DNA of 64,000 nt, taken from NCBI RefSeq assembly GCF_900104955.1, contig NZ_FNSI01000001.1:1336001-1400000 (forward strand), in the 5' to 3' direction. How positions within the stretch are numbered: the stretch's first letter is position 1; each line of letters begins with the position of its first letter. The notes beneath the pieces are model-generated. The model made no database searches. It saw only the letters and a list, made by a program, of their open reading frames with translations, and had not been told where the DNA came from. Origin of the DNA: Beijerinckia sp. 28-YEA-48. Lineage in GTDB: Bacteria; Pseudomonadota; Alphaproteobacteria; Rhizobiales; Beijerinckiaceae. Below, piece by piece: positions 16,933 to 25,725 of the stretch. The position numbers and the translations under genes are program-made.

Positions 16933-17865
16933 TTAGCTCAGCTTGGGCAAGCCAGCGGTTTTCACGATGCAATCGATAAGTGCTCTCGCTGCCACCGACG
17001 GTGGCCGTCCTCGCCGGGTCGCGAAGCCATATGTCGTATGCACTTGGTAGAGATCCGGTCGCATGACCCTCATCTCGCCACGCTCAACCCAATATCGTGC
17101 GAAGTGCGCCGGGAGAAAGCCGACATAGTTGCCCGTTAAAACGAGCATCGCCATCGCCTCGATATGAAAAGCCTCGACCGCTGTGACGTCCGATTTCTGG
17201 CCCAGGAGAAGCGGCGCTTCATCGTACCATTTCGATGAGTACGACGTATTTCGAAGATCGTCGTCCGTAATATTTTTATCGTCTATGTCAAATAGCCGAT
17301 GCCTGCTCCCGCAATACAGGTAGCTCTTTTCCGACACCAAGGGGATGTAGTCCAAATTTTTTGAATAGTCGTGAACGGATGTTATCGCGATATCCAGGGC
17401 ATCGTCGATAATCATTTTTTCTATTTCACTTGGATGAAATACAAATATCGACATCTTAACATTTGGATTGGCGCTCGTAAAAGCTCTGAAGCCCTCAGTC
17501 AATTTGAGCTCTCGATAGTTTATAAAAGAATCGAGGAAGGCAACTCTTAGAGAGCCGCTGGCTGAATCATTTAGGGACTCCATCTCTTCTTGAAAATTGC
17601 CAACAGATTTCAGCAACTGAGCGGTCGCGTGATAAACCTTGGCACCGTCGTCAGTCAGCTTGAAGCCGCCGCGGCCCCGTTCACATAGGCGCTTGCCCAA
17701 CCGTGTTTCGATGCTGGTGAGATGTGTGCTGATCGTCGAGCGACTTATACCCAGCCGCAGCTCGGCAGCGGCAAGCCCTCTGCATTCCGCCACAGCTTGA
17801 AACACCCGAAGCAATCGTAGATCGAGGTCGCTTAGCCGACCGAGCTTGGCCTTGCGTTTACTCAA
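16933..17865 (-). CDS. LysR family transcriptional regulator, probable regulator of the Rut-like operon
   Basis: The 310-residue regulator has HTH LRVFQAVAECRGLAAAELRL with GISRSTISTHLTSIETRLGK and a C-terminal effector domain. Codon choice is more AT-rich in the middle (17280-17600) than in neighbours, which hints at separate ancestry. It is divergent from the flavin monooxygenase gene across a 356-bp gap that holds two inverted repeats. Confidence 0.88.
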   Translation of the reverse strand: MSKRKAKLGRLSDLDLRLLRVFQAVAECRGLAAAELRLGISRSTISTHLTSIETRLGKRLCERGRGGFKLTDDGAKVYHATAQLLKSVGNFQEEMESLNDSASGSLRVAFLDSFINYRELKLTEGFRAFTSANPNVKMSIFVFHPSEIEKMIIDDALDIAITSVHDYSKNLDYIPLVSEKSYLYCGSRHRLFDIDDKNITDDDLRNTSYSSKWYDEAPLLLGQKSDVTAVEAFHIEAMAMLVLTGNYVGFLPAHFARYWVERGEMRVMRPDLYQVHTTYGFATRRGRPPSVAARALIDCIVKTAGLPKLS

Positions 17866-18221
17866 TTTATCGCCTCGTTTCGTCGTTTGTCAGCGCACCC
17901 ACACAGACTTGCATCAAGTTGCATCGATATAGGGAGCGTAGCGCCAGACTTTTCTTTCAGCCTTCCGGGGCCGCCCAGCCGTACCCATGTCGATCCCCAT
18001 GCCTACAGCCCATAACAGGGCAAATCCGAGACAACAATGATTGGCAAGAATTGTTGGCAAGTGTCCATTGTTTGAGAGTTAGCAAACGTAGCTTCCAAAC
18101 TTCTTGATCGAACGAACCCCACACCCTGTCTAGCCTGCACTGCGTTTCCAAGCATGCAGGGAGAGGGTGGCCACCAATGCTCCCCTGCAATCCGAGCCAA
18201 AACTCTTGAGGGGGAGCATAA
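17866..18221. promoter_or_regulatory. Divergent promoter region with two inverted repeats
   Basis: No gene is seen. CAACAAT (18032-18038) and ATTGTTG (18050-18056) form a perfect inverted repeat 11 bp apart. GTTTG (18070-18074) and CAAAC (18083-18087) form a second. Either could bind the divergent LysR protein. Confidence 0.5.
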
Positions 18222-19334
18222 GTGACGCCCGTGCATCAGGACAAGGTCAGAACGGAAGTCGGCGTGTTTCTGCCGGTCTTCAGCGGAGGGTGGATAAAAT
18301 CCACGACGTCTCCCAAACTGTCGGGATCCTATCGCGACAATCTCGCGATTACTTTGTCCGCGGAGGAAATGGGGTTCGACTTCGCCATGAGCGCCGCTCT
18401 ATGGCGAGGCTACGGCGGCGAATCCCAATCGGCGAAATATTCGCTTGAATCGATGATGTGCATGGCCGGATTGGCGCAGGCTACGTCCCGCATAAAGATC
18501 TGGGCGACCGCGCATATGATGATGTGGCCGCCGACCATCGTCGCCAAGATGATCGCGACCCTCGATCAGATCGCCGGCGGCCGGATCGGTCTCAACGTTG
18601 TTACCGGCTCGAAGCCGCCGCTGATGAGGCAAATGGGGCTCTGGCAGGATTTGCGCCATGACGAGCGTTACGATCTCGCCGATGAGTGGGTGCGTCTTGT
18701 GCGGCGGATTTGGAGCGAAGAGAGCGTGACCCACAAGGGGCGGTTTTATCAAACCGAAGACTGCCTCATTCATCCCAAACCTTCGGTCACGCCAACAATC
18801 ATATGCGCTGGCATGTCGGATCGAGGTTTCCGCTTCACCGCGCAGAACTGCGACGTGGCTTTCATGTCGGCTCAAGACAACGCGAAGTTCTACGAACGCG
18901 CCTTGCGGGCCAAAGAGATAGCCGCCGAAGTCGGCAATCCCAAACTCAAAACCTTCGGCCTCTTTCCGTTGATCATCGGCGCGACCGATAGGGAGGGACA
19001 GGAAAAGCTCGACATGTATAACGCCGGAGTCGATCGAGCCGCGGTGCTTCAAATGATGGAGGACCTCAACGACGACAAGGATGTCCAACACAATGTGGGG
19101 TCAAAGGTCTTCATCGACCAGGCCAAAGCATTGTCGGCGGTGATGTCGAATACCATGGCGGGTTCGGCCGAGACGATTGCGCGGCGCTTGGCGACCACCG
19201 TGCAGGAAGCCAAGCTCGATGGGATCATGATCATCCTCGCTGACTACGACGCCGATCTTACAGCGTTTGGACGGAAGGTTCTGCCGGCGATGCGGCAGCA
19301 TGGCATCACGACCAACGTCGCGTCTGCCGCATGA
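18222..19334 (+). CDS. RutA-like flavin-dependent (luciferase-family) monooxygenase
   Basis: The 370-residue protein is a bacterial-luciferase fold FMNH2-dependent monooxygenase. It aligns along its length with RutA, the pyrimidine ring-opening oxygenase: EVGVFLPVFSGGWIKSTTSP, MGFDFAMSAALWRGYGGES, AGLAQATSRIKIWATA, GGRIGLNVVTG and ICAGMSDRGFRFTAQNCD. The substrate is therefore probably an N-heterocycle or cyclic amide, but many positions differ, so uracil is not assured. It starts at GTG 18222 behind GAGGGGGAG. RidA and flavin reductase genes follow, the same partners that RutC and RutF provide in the rut operon. RutB, RutD, RutE and RutG are absent. Confidence 0.82.
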   Translation: MTPVHQDKVRTEVGVFLPVFSGGWIKSTTSPKLSGSYRDNLAITLSAEEMGFDFAMSAALWRGYGGESQSAKYSLESMMCMAGLAQATSRIKIWATAHMMMWPPTIVAKMIATLDQIAGGRIGLNVVTGSKPPLMRQMGLWQDLRHDERYDLADEWVRLVRRIWSEESVTHKGRFYQTEDCLIHPKPSVTPTIICAGMSDRGFRFTAQNCDVAFMSAQDNAKFYERALRAKEIAAEVGNPKLKTFGLFPLIIGATDREGQEKLDMYNAGVDRAAVLQMMEDLNDDKDVQHNVGSKVFIDQAKALSAVMSNTMAGSAETIARRLATTVQEAKLDGIMIILADYDADLTAFGRKVLPAMRQHGITTNVASAA

Positions 19335-19420
19335 CAAAGCCTGGTGGTCGATAAGACAACACTATGTACCGGCGGGCTTCGAAACAGTCCAGTGAAGCAA
19401 TGCAGTTACGGAGATGACAG

Positions 19421-19837
19421 TTGACGAAAGAGAGCACTGTTAGATTGCCAAAGAAATGGGCCAGCGAAAATTGGCAGGATGCATGGGTTCCTGGCGTCAA
19501 GGCAGGAAACATTCTCTACATTTCAGGCATCACGGCTTCCGATCCCGACGGAACACCGGTTGGCGTCGGGAACTTTCGAGAGCAGGCCATACGCTGTTTG
19601 GACAAGCTGAAAGACGTCGTCGAACGGGGCGGCGGAACACTCGACGAGGTCGTGAAGCTTACAACCTACATGGCGCCGGGCGTTGGGCCAGAGTCAGTCA
19701 ACGAGTATTTCAACATCCGCAAGAGCTACTTTAAGGAGCCGCCCGCCAGTACGGGATTTAACGTCAACGCATTGGCAAGACCCCAATACCTTCTTGAGAT
19801 CGATGCCATCGTGCATCTGATATCAAAGAGGGATTGA
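19421..19837 (+). CDS. RidA family protein (RutC-like position)
   Basis: The 138-residue RidA/YjgF-family protein deaminates reactive enamine/imine intermediates or, as RutC, aminoacrylate-type products. Typical blocks are AGNILYISGITASDPDG, EQAIRCLDKLKDVVERGG and the C-terminal ARPQYLLEIDAIVHL with the conserved Arg. It starts at TTG 19421 behind GGAG; nearby ATGs are out of frame or blocked by stops. Its TGA shares one base with the ATG of the flavin reductase (TGATG), so the two are translationally coupled. Confidence 0.85.
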   Translation: MTKESTVRLPKKWASENWQDAWVPGVKAGNILYISGITASDPDGTPVGVGNFREQAIRCLDKLKDVVERGGGTLDEVVKLTTYMAPGVGPESVNEYFNIRKSYFKEPPASTGFNVNALARPQYLLEIDAIVHLISKRD

Positions 19838-20439
19838 TGACTGTTGTCATAATTTCTGGGAGTCCACGACCTGGTTCGCAATCCCGGCGCGTAGCGGATT
19901 TCATCCGCCACCGCCACACTGCCATGTTCGACAGGGTATCCATTGAACTTATAGATCTCTTCGAACTTGCGTTACCTTTTTGGACAGGAGAATTTTCTGC
20001 GCATCCGTTCACCGATCAATCGTCAAAGTGGCGCAGCGTGTCGGATATGTTGGAGCGGGCGGAATCTCTGATCGCGGTTGTTCCCGAGCACCACGGAATC
20101 GTTCCGCCGGCCTTCATGAATTTGCTTCTGCACTGCCGATATGAATTGGCGCACAAGCCCGGCCTTATTGTTTCGGTGTCGGCCACGGACGGCGGAGCTT
20201 ATCCGGCTGCCGAACTGCGCGCCGCCGCGACTAAAAATAATCGGATCTGCTGGATTCCGGAACAGGTGGTCGTCAGAAACGTGAAGCAGGCTTTGAGCGA
20301 CACCAGTGCGAATCCATCCGATCGCGTGAAAGCCCGCATAGATTACAGCCTGACACTTCTCGATCGGTATCGTGATGCGCTGAAGGCGGTCAGGAAAAGC
20401 AGAGTCATTGATCACGCAACATTCGCGTTTGGCCTTTGA
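19837..20439 (+). CDS. NAD(P)H-dependent FMN reductase
   Basis: This 200-residue flavodoxin-fold reductase begins with the FMN phosphate loop (SGSPRPGSQSRR, residues 7-18). It has the middle motif VVPEHHGIVPPAFMNLL, where SsuE/ChrR-type proteins normally have PEYN. It should supply FMNH2 to the RutA-like monooxygenase encoded upstream, the role of RutF, although RutF belongs to a different fold family. Start at ATG 19837 overlaps the RidA stop. Confidence 0.85.
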   Translation: MTVVIISGSPRPGSQSRRVADFIRHRHTAMFDRVSIELIDLFELALPFWTGEFSAHPFTDQSSKWRSVSDMLERAESLIAVVPEHHGIVPPAFMNLLLHCRYELAHKPGLIVSVSATDGGAYPAAELRAAATKNNRICWIPEQVVVRNVKQALSDTSANPSDRVKARIDYSLTLLDRYRDALKAVRKSRVIDHATFAFGL

Positions 20440-20460
20440 AATACGCGGCAACTTTTTTTT
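20423..20460 (+). terminator. Probable terminator of the Rut-like operon
   Basis: A short stem (CGCGT at 20424-20428 with ACGCG at 20443-20447) overlaps the reductase stop codon. Eight consecutive Ts follow at 20453-20460. Confidence 0.5.
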
Positions 20461-20573
20461 CGCACCATCTACATCGAGGCGTTGCCAGAGGCTCGTCTGA
20501 AACTCGCAACTCAGTCGTGTATGTCGATTTGAATCCACTGTCCCGAATTCGAAAGAGAAAGAATCCTCTCAAT

Positions 20574-20711
20574 ATGCGGATCGTTTCGTTTCTCGACAGG
20601 ATCGTATCCTTGGTTGGTACGCCACCGAATGGGATCGCCTCCCGGATGCGCGGCGTATTGCTCGGCCAGCCATTTGAAAGGTTCGCTTCCAGGCTGGGGG
20701 CTCGCGCATGA
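20574..20711 (+). CDS. Possible small gene coupled to the XRE regulator
   Basis: A 45-residue reading frame starts MRIVSFLDRIVSL. Its TGA overlaps the ATG of the next gene by four bases (ATGA), which is the only real support. The frame stays open upstream to 20436. I do not recognise it, and it has no clear ribosome binding site. Confidence 0.25.
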   Translation: MRIVSFLDRIVSLVGTPPNGIASRMRGVLLGQPFERFASRLGARA

Positions 20712-21070
20712 TCGAGAGAGAAATCTACAGCGGATTTGGAAACTCTGTAGCCTCACACCGTAAAGCGATTGGTTTGACTCAGGCCGAGTTCGCCAAGAGG
20801 GCGAGGATGACTCGCGTCACCGTTGCGAACATTGAAAGCGGACAACAAAGCGTCCTTCTTCATCAAGCCTATATCCTCGCCGCGGCACTTGGCATTGTCA
20901 CTGTGGCTGATTTGTTGCCTCCTCTTCGGGAGAGCTCCCTTGAGGAGGGACCCAAAGTGACACTCTCAAAGCAGACGTTTGCGGAGCAGGAAGGCGCCCA
21001 AGTGGCTGAGCTCGTCAGCAATGTGCTGGGCGCCTTGTTCCCCAGTCAACGGTCAGATCGGGATCGCTGA
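20708..21070 (+). CDS. XRE family transcriptional regulator
   Basis: The 120-residue protein has an N-terminal Cro/C1-type helix-turn-helix (SVASHRKAIGLTQAEFAKRA, then RVTVANIESGQQSVLLHQAY) and an unassigned C-terminal 50 residues. Proteins of this size often regulate their own locus or pair with an ImmA/IrrE metalloprotease; no such partner is present. It is convergent with the methyltransferase gene across a shared hairpin. Confidence 0.8.
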   Translation: MIEREIYSGFGNSVASHRKAIGLTQAEFAKRARMTRVTVANIESGQQSVLLHQAYILAAALGIVTVADLLPPLRESSLEEGPKVTLSKQTFAEQEGAQVAELVSNVLGALFPSQRSDRDR

Positions 21071-21139
21071 CGGCCGGGATCGCCCGAGGACGGTCGTGCT
21101 CGTCGTGAAGACGGAAAGCACACTGCACCTGATGTTTTT

Positions 21140-21170
21140 AAAGCCCGGCTGCCATTCAACCGGGCTTTTT
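21140..21170. terminator. Bidirectional terminator
   Basis: AAAGCCCGG (21140-21148) pairs perfectly with 21160-21168, with Ts after it on the plus strand and TTTAAA on the other side. It serves the XRE gene and overlaps the stop of the methyltransferase gene. Confidence 0.8.
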
Positions 21171-21746
21171 GGCAACCAGACGATGGATGATCTTGCCGGA
21201 TGAAGCGCTGACCACCTCTTCATCGAGCAGCAATGTGGTCGCCGACAGGGGCGCGCGCACAAGCGCTGCATTGAAGGCGGCATAGAGCCTGCCATGTTTG
21301 TCGCGTTGGTCGACTGCCGGCGTGACGCGCCAGCTGAGATAAAGAATGCCGCCTGGTCGCAGAATATCGAGCAGCCGCCGTGTCGCTGGCGTGATGTCAC
21401 CGTGACCGAGATGCATGATCACGGTTTCGCACAGCACGTTGTCGAAACTCGCCGATGCGATCTCCGGCAGGCCCGGCAGCTCGGCATGGCTGAATGTGAG
21501 ATGCGGATACCGCCGCCGCGCTTCCTCCAAAAGACCGTCCGACGCATCAAAACCCTGCGCCGGAAAGCCATTGGTGGTGAGCCAGGCCGTGTCACGGCCG
21601 GAGCCGCAGCCGATATCGGCGGTTATTCCTTTGATGAAATAGTTTTGGACAATGACGTGGAGATCGCTCGGTGGCGGCTGGTCGTGCCAGTCCTGAGCGA
21701 AGACGGCAGCATCGCTATCGTAGGCGGAGAGCGTTTCGCGATCCAT
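21156..21746 (-). CDS. Class I SAM-dependent methyltransferase
   Basis: This 196-residue cytoplasmic methyltransferase has the SAM-binding loop ADIGCGSGRDTAWL (about residues 43-56) and the acidic residue after strand 2 (GFDASDG). The motif 4/post region reads DNVLCETVIMHL. The substrate is not predictable. It follows the cinA-like gene by 8 bp on the same strand, so they are probably co-transcribed. Confidence 0.82.
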   Translation of the reverse strand: MDRETLSAYDSDAAVFAQDWHDQPPPSDLHVIVQNYFIKGITADIGCGSGRDTAWLTTNGFPAQGFDASDGLLEEARRRYPHLTFSHAELPGLPEIASASFDNVLCETVIMHLGHGDITPATRRLLDILRPGGILYLSWRVTPAVDQRDKHGRLYAAFNAALVRAPLSATTLLLDEEVVSASSGKIIHRLVAKKPG

Positions 21747-21754
21747 GAACCATC

Positions 21755-22282
21755 TCAGCGTGGTTGCGTGTCGGCGACGCGCGCGGCCTGACGTTCCAAT
21801 AAGTTGAACGCGAAATCGACGGCGGCAAGGCGGATGGCCCTGCGGCCCAGATCTTCGAAGCGCTGCTCGGAATGAAGGGTTTCGCCATCGCGGCGGGCGG
21901 CGGCGAAATGGACGAGCCCGACCGGCTTCTCGTCGCTGCCACCGCCGGGACCGGCGACGCCGGTGACGGCGATGGAGATGTCGGCGTTCGAATGAGCGAG
22001 GGCGCCCTCGGCCATGGCGATCGCCACCGGCTTGCTGACCGCGCCATGTTCGACGATCAGATCGGCCGGCACGCCGATCATCTCGTTCTTGCCGGCGTTG
22101 GAATAGGTGACGAAACCACGTTCGACCACATCGGAAGAGCCGGGGATTTCGGTGAGTAGACCGGCGATCAGGCCGCCGGTGCAGGATTCAGCCGTGACCA
22201 GTTGCAGTTTGAGAGCACGAAAGGCGTCGAGCAGGGCTGCCGCCCGGTCCATGCGCTTCTGCGAAAACGGCTGTTCAGACAT
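21755..22282 (-). CDS. pncC: CinA family protein (nicotinamide-nucleotide amidase, PncC type)
   Basis: The 175-residue single-domain CinA C-terminal protein hydrolyses nicotinamide mononucleotide to nicotinate mononucleotide in the pyridine-nucleotide cycle. The catalytic block VTAESCTGGLIAGLLTEIPG and later AVTGVAGPGGGSDEKPVGLV are intact. It lacks the N-terminal MoCF domain of long CinA. In related genomes it lies between ratA and ispDF. Confidence 0.9.
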   Translation of the reverse strand: MSEQPFSQKRMDRAAALLDAFRALKLQLVTAESCTGGLIAGLLTEIPGSSDVVERGFVTYSNAGKNEMIGVPADLIVEHGAVSKPVAIAMAEGALAHSNADISIAVTGVAGPGGGSDEKPVGLVHFAAARRDGETLHSEQRFEDLGRRAIRLAAVDFAFNLLERQAARVADTQPR

Positions 22283-22296
22283 ACAGGCTCCTCAAA

Positions 22297-22340
22297 GCAT
22301 TTTCAGGCGAAGCAGGCTCCGCTTCGTGTGCAGAAAATGC
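22297..22340. repeat. Intergenic nested inverted repeat
   Basis: GCATTTTC (22297-22304) pairs with GAAAATGC (22333-22340), and inner GAAGC (22309-22313) with GCTTC (22321-22325). This matches the look of a dispersed palindromic element frequent in Hyphomicrobiales intergenic DNA. It lies between the alpha/beta hydrolase and cinA-like genes. Confidence 0.65.
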
Positions 22341-22421
22341 GTCAAATAATAGACCTTCAGCGAAGCTCATCGCGGATGAAAGCTTTGAGAAGCCGGCCAA
22401 GGTTGGGCCTATATACGCGTT

Positions 22422-23300
22422 TCATCGCGCCTGGGCTGCAAAATCGAGCTGTTCGCGTTGAAATTTGGCGCCGCAGAGGTGGTAGTCGATGCAATGTCCG
22501 GCATCTTTGGTGATCGCCGCATCGACGCGACCGGCGGATGTGAAGAGAGCTGCGAAGCCGTCGATCATGGCCTGATCCATGAGCCATAGCTTTTCATATT
22601 CGCCTTGCCGATAGTGGACCGGCACCTGGACGTTGGGCGCCAGAGCGGGCAGGCGTTGTTGCCACCCCCCGGTAATGTCGGTCAGCTCAGAACGAGGAAC
22701 CGTCGTATTGGCGATATGGCTGGCTGCGGGCATGTCTGCGGCGAAGGTGCCTTCGGGGCCGAACATCACCTGATCTTTCATCGGCGTGGGCAACTCGACG
22801 AGATACTGCGGCGGAAGATGCGCGTAGTTTTCCGCGTGGTCCGGCGGTGTTTTGAGGCCAACCCCGGAAATGGCGATCCCGGTCAATTTCCACGCGGGCT
22901 GGAGCGCAGCCATGGTCACCGTAATCGCGCCACCGATGGAGTGACCAATCAGGAACACGGGCGCGTCCGGACGGCCGAAATCGCCCAGCAACTCGGGAAT
23001 GCATGAATTCAGATATTCCGCGTTCTTGTGGATGAGATCAGGCGCATCATCGAGGGGCGTGGAGACGCCGTATCCTGGGCGATCGACAGCTATGATGTCG
23101 AAACCTTTGGCAAGGGCCTGATCGAGGAGGGAATAGTTTGGAACGTCGAAGTAAGCGCTCGAATAGGTGCCGCCGTGAATCGCGATCACAACCGGCCGGC
23201 TCACCGCCTCGGGCTTCGTCGACCGTGCGCGGCGTCCAGCAAGTTTGGTCCGGTTCTTCGTTGATGTCTCGAAGAGTTGCACAATGCTGTTCACGCTCAT
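22422..23300 (-). CDS. Alpha/beta hydrolase
   Basis: This 292-residue alpha/beta-hydrolase fold protein has the oxyanion segment VVIAIHGGTYSSAYFD, nucleophile elbow GHSIGG (Ser near residue 120) and the catalytic His in TKDAGHCIDYH near the C-terminus. No signal peptide is seen, so it is probably a cytoplasmic esterase or lipase-like enzyme with unknown substrate. The start at ATG 23300 directly follows GGGGGAGG. Upstream sit a 6-bp inverted repeat (CAGTTT/AAACTG, 23357-23372) and a tandem 11-bp repeat (AGTATCGTTCC/G, 23383-23404). Confidence 0.85.
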   Translation of the reverse strand: MSVNSIVQLFETSTKNRTKLAGRRARSTKPEAVSRPVVIAIHGGTYSSAYFDVPNYSLLDQALAKGFDIIAVDRPGYGVSTPLDDAPDLIHKNAEYLNSCIPELLGDFGRPDAPVFLIGHSIGGAITVTMAALQPAWKLTGIAISGVGLKTPPDHAENYAHLPPQYLVELPTPMKDQVMFGPEGTFAADMPAASHIANTTVPRSELTDITGGWQQRLPALAPNVQVPVHYRQGEYEKLWLMDQAMIDGFAALFTSAGRVDAAITKDAGHCIDYHLCGAKFQREQLDFAAQAR

Positions 23301-23413
23301 CCTCCCCCAATCGATGATCCGCGAAGGTAGCAGGGAGGAGTCCGTGCGGGAGATACCAGTTTTTCCAAACTGATGCCTTCCAAGTATCGTTCCAGTATCG
23401 TTCGCGATAAATC

Positions 23414-24601
23414 TCAGGGCAGGCGAATGGTGGCCGAGGCCTGGGCGGCGATGCCCTCGCGCCGGCCGGTGAAGCCCAGTTGCTCGGTGGTCGTCGCCTT
23501 GACCGAAACCCGGTCGATCGCGAGGTCGCAGATCTCGGCGATGGAACGGCGGAGCGCATCGCGGTGCGGGCCGATTTTCGGCGCCTCGCAGATAACCGTG
23601 GCGTCGAGGTGGGCGATCATGCCGCCGCGCGCCCGGACCAGCCCGACGGCGTGTTCGAGGAAAATGCGCGAGGCGGCGCCGCGCCATTGCGGATCGGACG
23701 GCGGGAAGTGGGAGCCGATGTCGCCATCGGCGAGGGCGCCGAGCAGCGCGTCGGTCAGGGCATGCAGCAGCACGTCGGCGTCGGAATGGCCGGTTAGGCC
23801 CTGGCCGTGCGGGATGGCAAGACCGCCGATGGTGACGTGATCGCCCGGTCCGAAGGCATGGACGTCGAAACCGGTACCGGTGCGAATGTCGGGCAGGGCG
23901 GCGAGGAGGCGGGCTTCGGCCAGGATGAAATCCTCCCTGGTGGTCAGTTTGATGTTGGCGGGATCGCCGGGAAAGGTCGAGACCTCATGCCCGGCCCAGA
24001 GCGCTACGGCGGCATCGTCGGCGAGGTCGGTGATGCCGGCGGCCTCGGCCTTGAGATGGGCGTCACGGATCAGCGACAGATGAAAGACCTGCGGCGTCTG
24101 CACGGCGCGCACTGTTGTCCGGTCAACGGAGGCGACGATCTTGCCGGCCGGATCGACGCTTCTGAGGGCATCGGCGATTGGCAAAGCGGGTATCACGGCA
24201 CCGCTTTTTACAACTGAAGCGAGCGATGATGATATTAATTTTATACTTACAAAAGGCCGTGCAATATCATGAATAAAAACATTTATTTTATCATCATTAT
24301 CTTCATGTATTGCTTTAAGTCCGGCCAGTACGCTTTGCTGTCGTGTTGCTCCGCCGGGCACGGGCGCGCGCAGCCGTTGGGCGCGTGACAGCCGCGCTGC
24401 TGCCTCGAACTGGACTGTGTCGTCAGGGTGGATCACCGGATAAATGTCGGCGTCCGGCAGGGCGTCGGCGAGGGCGTTGAGGGTATGGGTCGCGACCGGC
24501 AGGCCGGCAAGCAGCAGATACTGTTTGGGCAGGTCAAAGCCAGCGCGTGTGCCGCGCCCCGCCGCCACCAAAACCACTGCCGATTTCGTCGCCACCATCA
24601 T
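23414..24601 (-). CDS. ispDF: Bifunctional IspD/IspF isoprenoid enzyme
   Basis: The 395-residue fusion catalyses two steps of the MEP pathway. The N-terminal half is MEP cytidylyltransferase ([19 protein letters not shown], residues about 10-28). The C-terminal half is MECDP synthase ([17 protein letters not shown] with the zinc-binding Dx[18 protein letters not shown]). IspDF fusions are typical of alphaproteobacteria. The start at ATG 24601 has AGAGGTG upstream. An ATG 36 codons earlier would overlap the divergent dusB promoter and start. Confidence 0.95.
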   Translation of the reverse strand: MMVATKSAVVLVAAGRGTRAGFDLPKQYLLLAGLPVATHTLNALADALPDADIYPVIHPDDTVQFEAAARLSRAQRLRAPVPGGATRQQSVLAGLKAIHEDNDDKINVFIHDIARPFVSIKLISSSLASVVKSGAVIPALPIADALRSVDPAGKIVASVDRTTVRAVQTPQVFHLSLIRDAHLKAEAAGITDLADDAAVALWAGHEVSTFPGDPANIKLTTREDFILAEARLLAALPDIRTGTGFDVHAFGPGDHVTIGGLAIPHGQGLTGHSDADVLLHALTDALLGALADGDIGSHFPPSDPQWRGAASRIFLEHAVGLVRARGGMIAHLDATVICEAPKIGPHRDALRRSIAEICDLAIDRVSVKATTTEQLGFTGRREGIAAQASATIRLP

Positions 24602-24658
24602 GTCACCTCTGGCGAGGGTCTGCGGTGTTTGACCGCTGGCGTCAATGTAGATTGTGAC

Positions 24659-24694
24659 TTGGTCAGTCAACCTGATTTGGTTATAATGTGTGCA
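24659..24694 (+). promoter_or_regulatory. Probable promoter of the dusB-ntrBC operon, giving a leaderless mRNA
   Basis: A perfect -10 TATAAT (24682-24687) lies 17 bp after a -35-like TTGGTC (24659-24664). Transcription would begin about seven bases after the -10, at or beside the A of the dusB ATG (24694). No Shine-Dalgarno sequence precedes that ATG, which fits a leaderless start. Confidence 0.6.
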
Positions 24695-25704
24695 TGAGCT
24701 CAGATGCACATCAATTGTGCAGTCCCTCCCTTCACGTCGGAAGTCTCCTTCTCGACGGCCGCGCGCTGCTCGCGCCGATGTCCGGTGTCACCGACGTCGG
24801 TATGCGGCGCGTCGCCATGCGCTTTGGCGCCAGCGCGGTCGTATCGGAAATGGTGGCGTCCGATGACTACGTGCGCGGCGATGAGGAGAGCCGGCTGCGC
24901 GCCGAGGGCGAGGGTGTAAAACCCCACATCGTCCAGATCGCCGGTTGTCAGCCCTATTGGATGGGCGAGGCGGCGCGGCTGGCGGAAGCGTCCGGCGCCG
25001 AGGCGGTCGATATCAATATGGGTTGCCCGGCCAAGCGGGTCACCGGCGGCTATGCCGGCTCGGCGCTAATGCGCGATCTCGACCTGGCGCTCGGCTTGAT
25101 CGAGGCCACGGTCAACGCCGTCCGCATTCCTGTCACTCTGAAAATGCGGCTTGGCTGGGATGCCGACGCGTTGAACGCGCCGGAACTGGCGCGCCGTGCA
25201 GAAGCGGCTGGCGTGAAGCTGATCACCGTCCACGGCCGCACCCGTCAGCAGTTCTACAAGGGCCGCGCCGACTGGAGCGCCATCGCGCCGGTGCGCGAGG
25301 CGATTTCGGTGCCTCTGGTCGCCAATGGCGATTGCGACGGCCTGGATGATGCCCGGGCCATGCTGGCGGCATCGGGCGCCGATGCGGTGATGATCGGCCG
25401 CAGCGCCGTTGGTCGCCCCTGGCTGGTCGGCGAGATCGCCGCCGGTCTGGCAGGGCGGGAGCCGCAGGACATTGCGGTGGAAGCGAAGGCCGCGGCAGCC
25501 GTCGAGCACTTGCAGACCCTCTTGGCGACGATGGGGCCGCGAACCGGCCTTCGCCATGCCCGCAAACATCTTTCCGCCTATGCGCAGCATGCGGGCGCGC
25601 CGGAGGCGCTGCGGCTGCAACTGGTGACGACCGACAATGCCGCCGAGGCGGAAGAGCTTTTGCGGCGCGCGTTCGAGACTTCTCTCGTCGCCGCCGCTGC
25701 CTGA
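24694..25704 (+). CDS. dusB: tRNA-dihydrouridine synthase DusB (NifR3)
   Basis: The 336-residue FMN enzyme reduces specific uridines in tRNA to dihydrouridine. It has the Dus motifs [35 protein letters not shown] with the catalytic Cys, TLKMRLGW and [14 protein letters not shown]. In alphaproteobacteria it is called nifR3 and heads the ntrBC operon, as here (ntrB starts 21 bp downstream). A GTG at 24688 is an alternative start, but the promoter at 24659-24687 argues for ATG 24694. Confidence 0.95.
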   Translation: MSSDAHQLCSPSLHVGSLLLDGRALLAPMSGVTDVGMRRVAMRFGASAVVSEMVASDDYVRGDEESRLRAEGEGVKPHIVQIAGCQPYWMGEAARLAEASGAEAVDINMGCPAKRVTGGYAGSALMRDLDLALGLIEATVNAVRIPVTLKMRLGWDADALNAPELARRAEAAGVKLITVHGRTRQQFYKGRADWSAIAPVREAISVPLVANGDCDGLDDARAMLAASGADAVMIGRSAVGRPWLVGEIAAGLAGREPQDIAVEAKAAAAVEHLQTLLATMGPRTGLRHARKHLSAYAQHAGAPEALRLQLVTTDNAAEAEELLRRAFETSLVAAAA

Positions 25705-25725
25705 TGACGACTTCACGGATGAACC

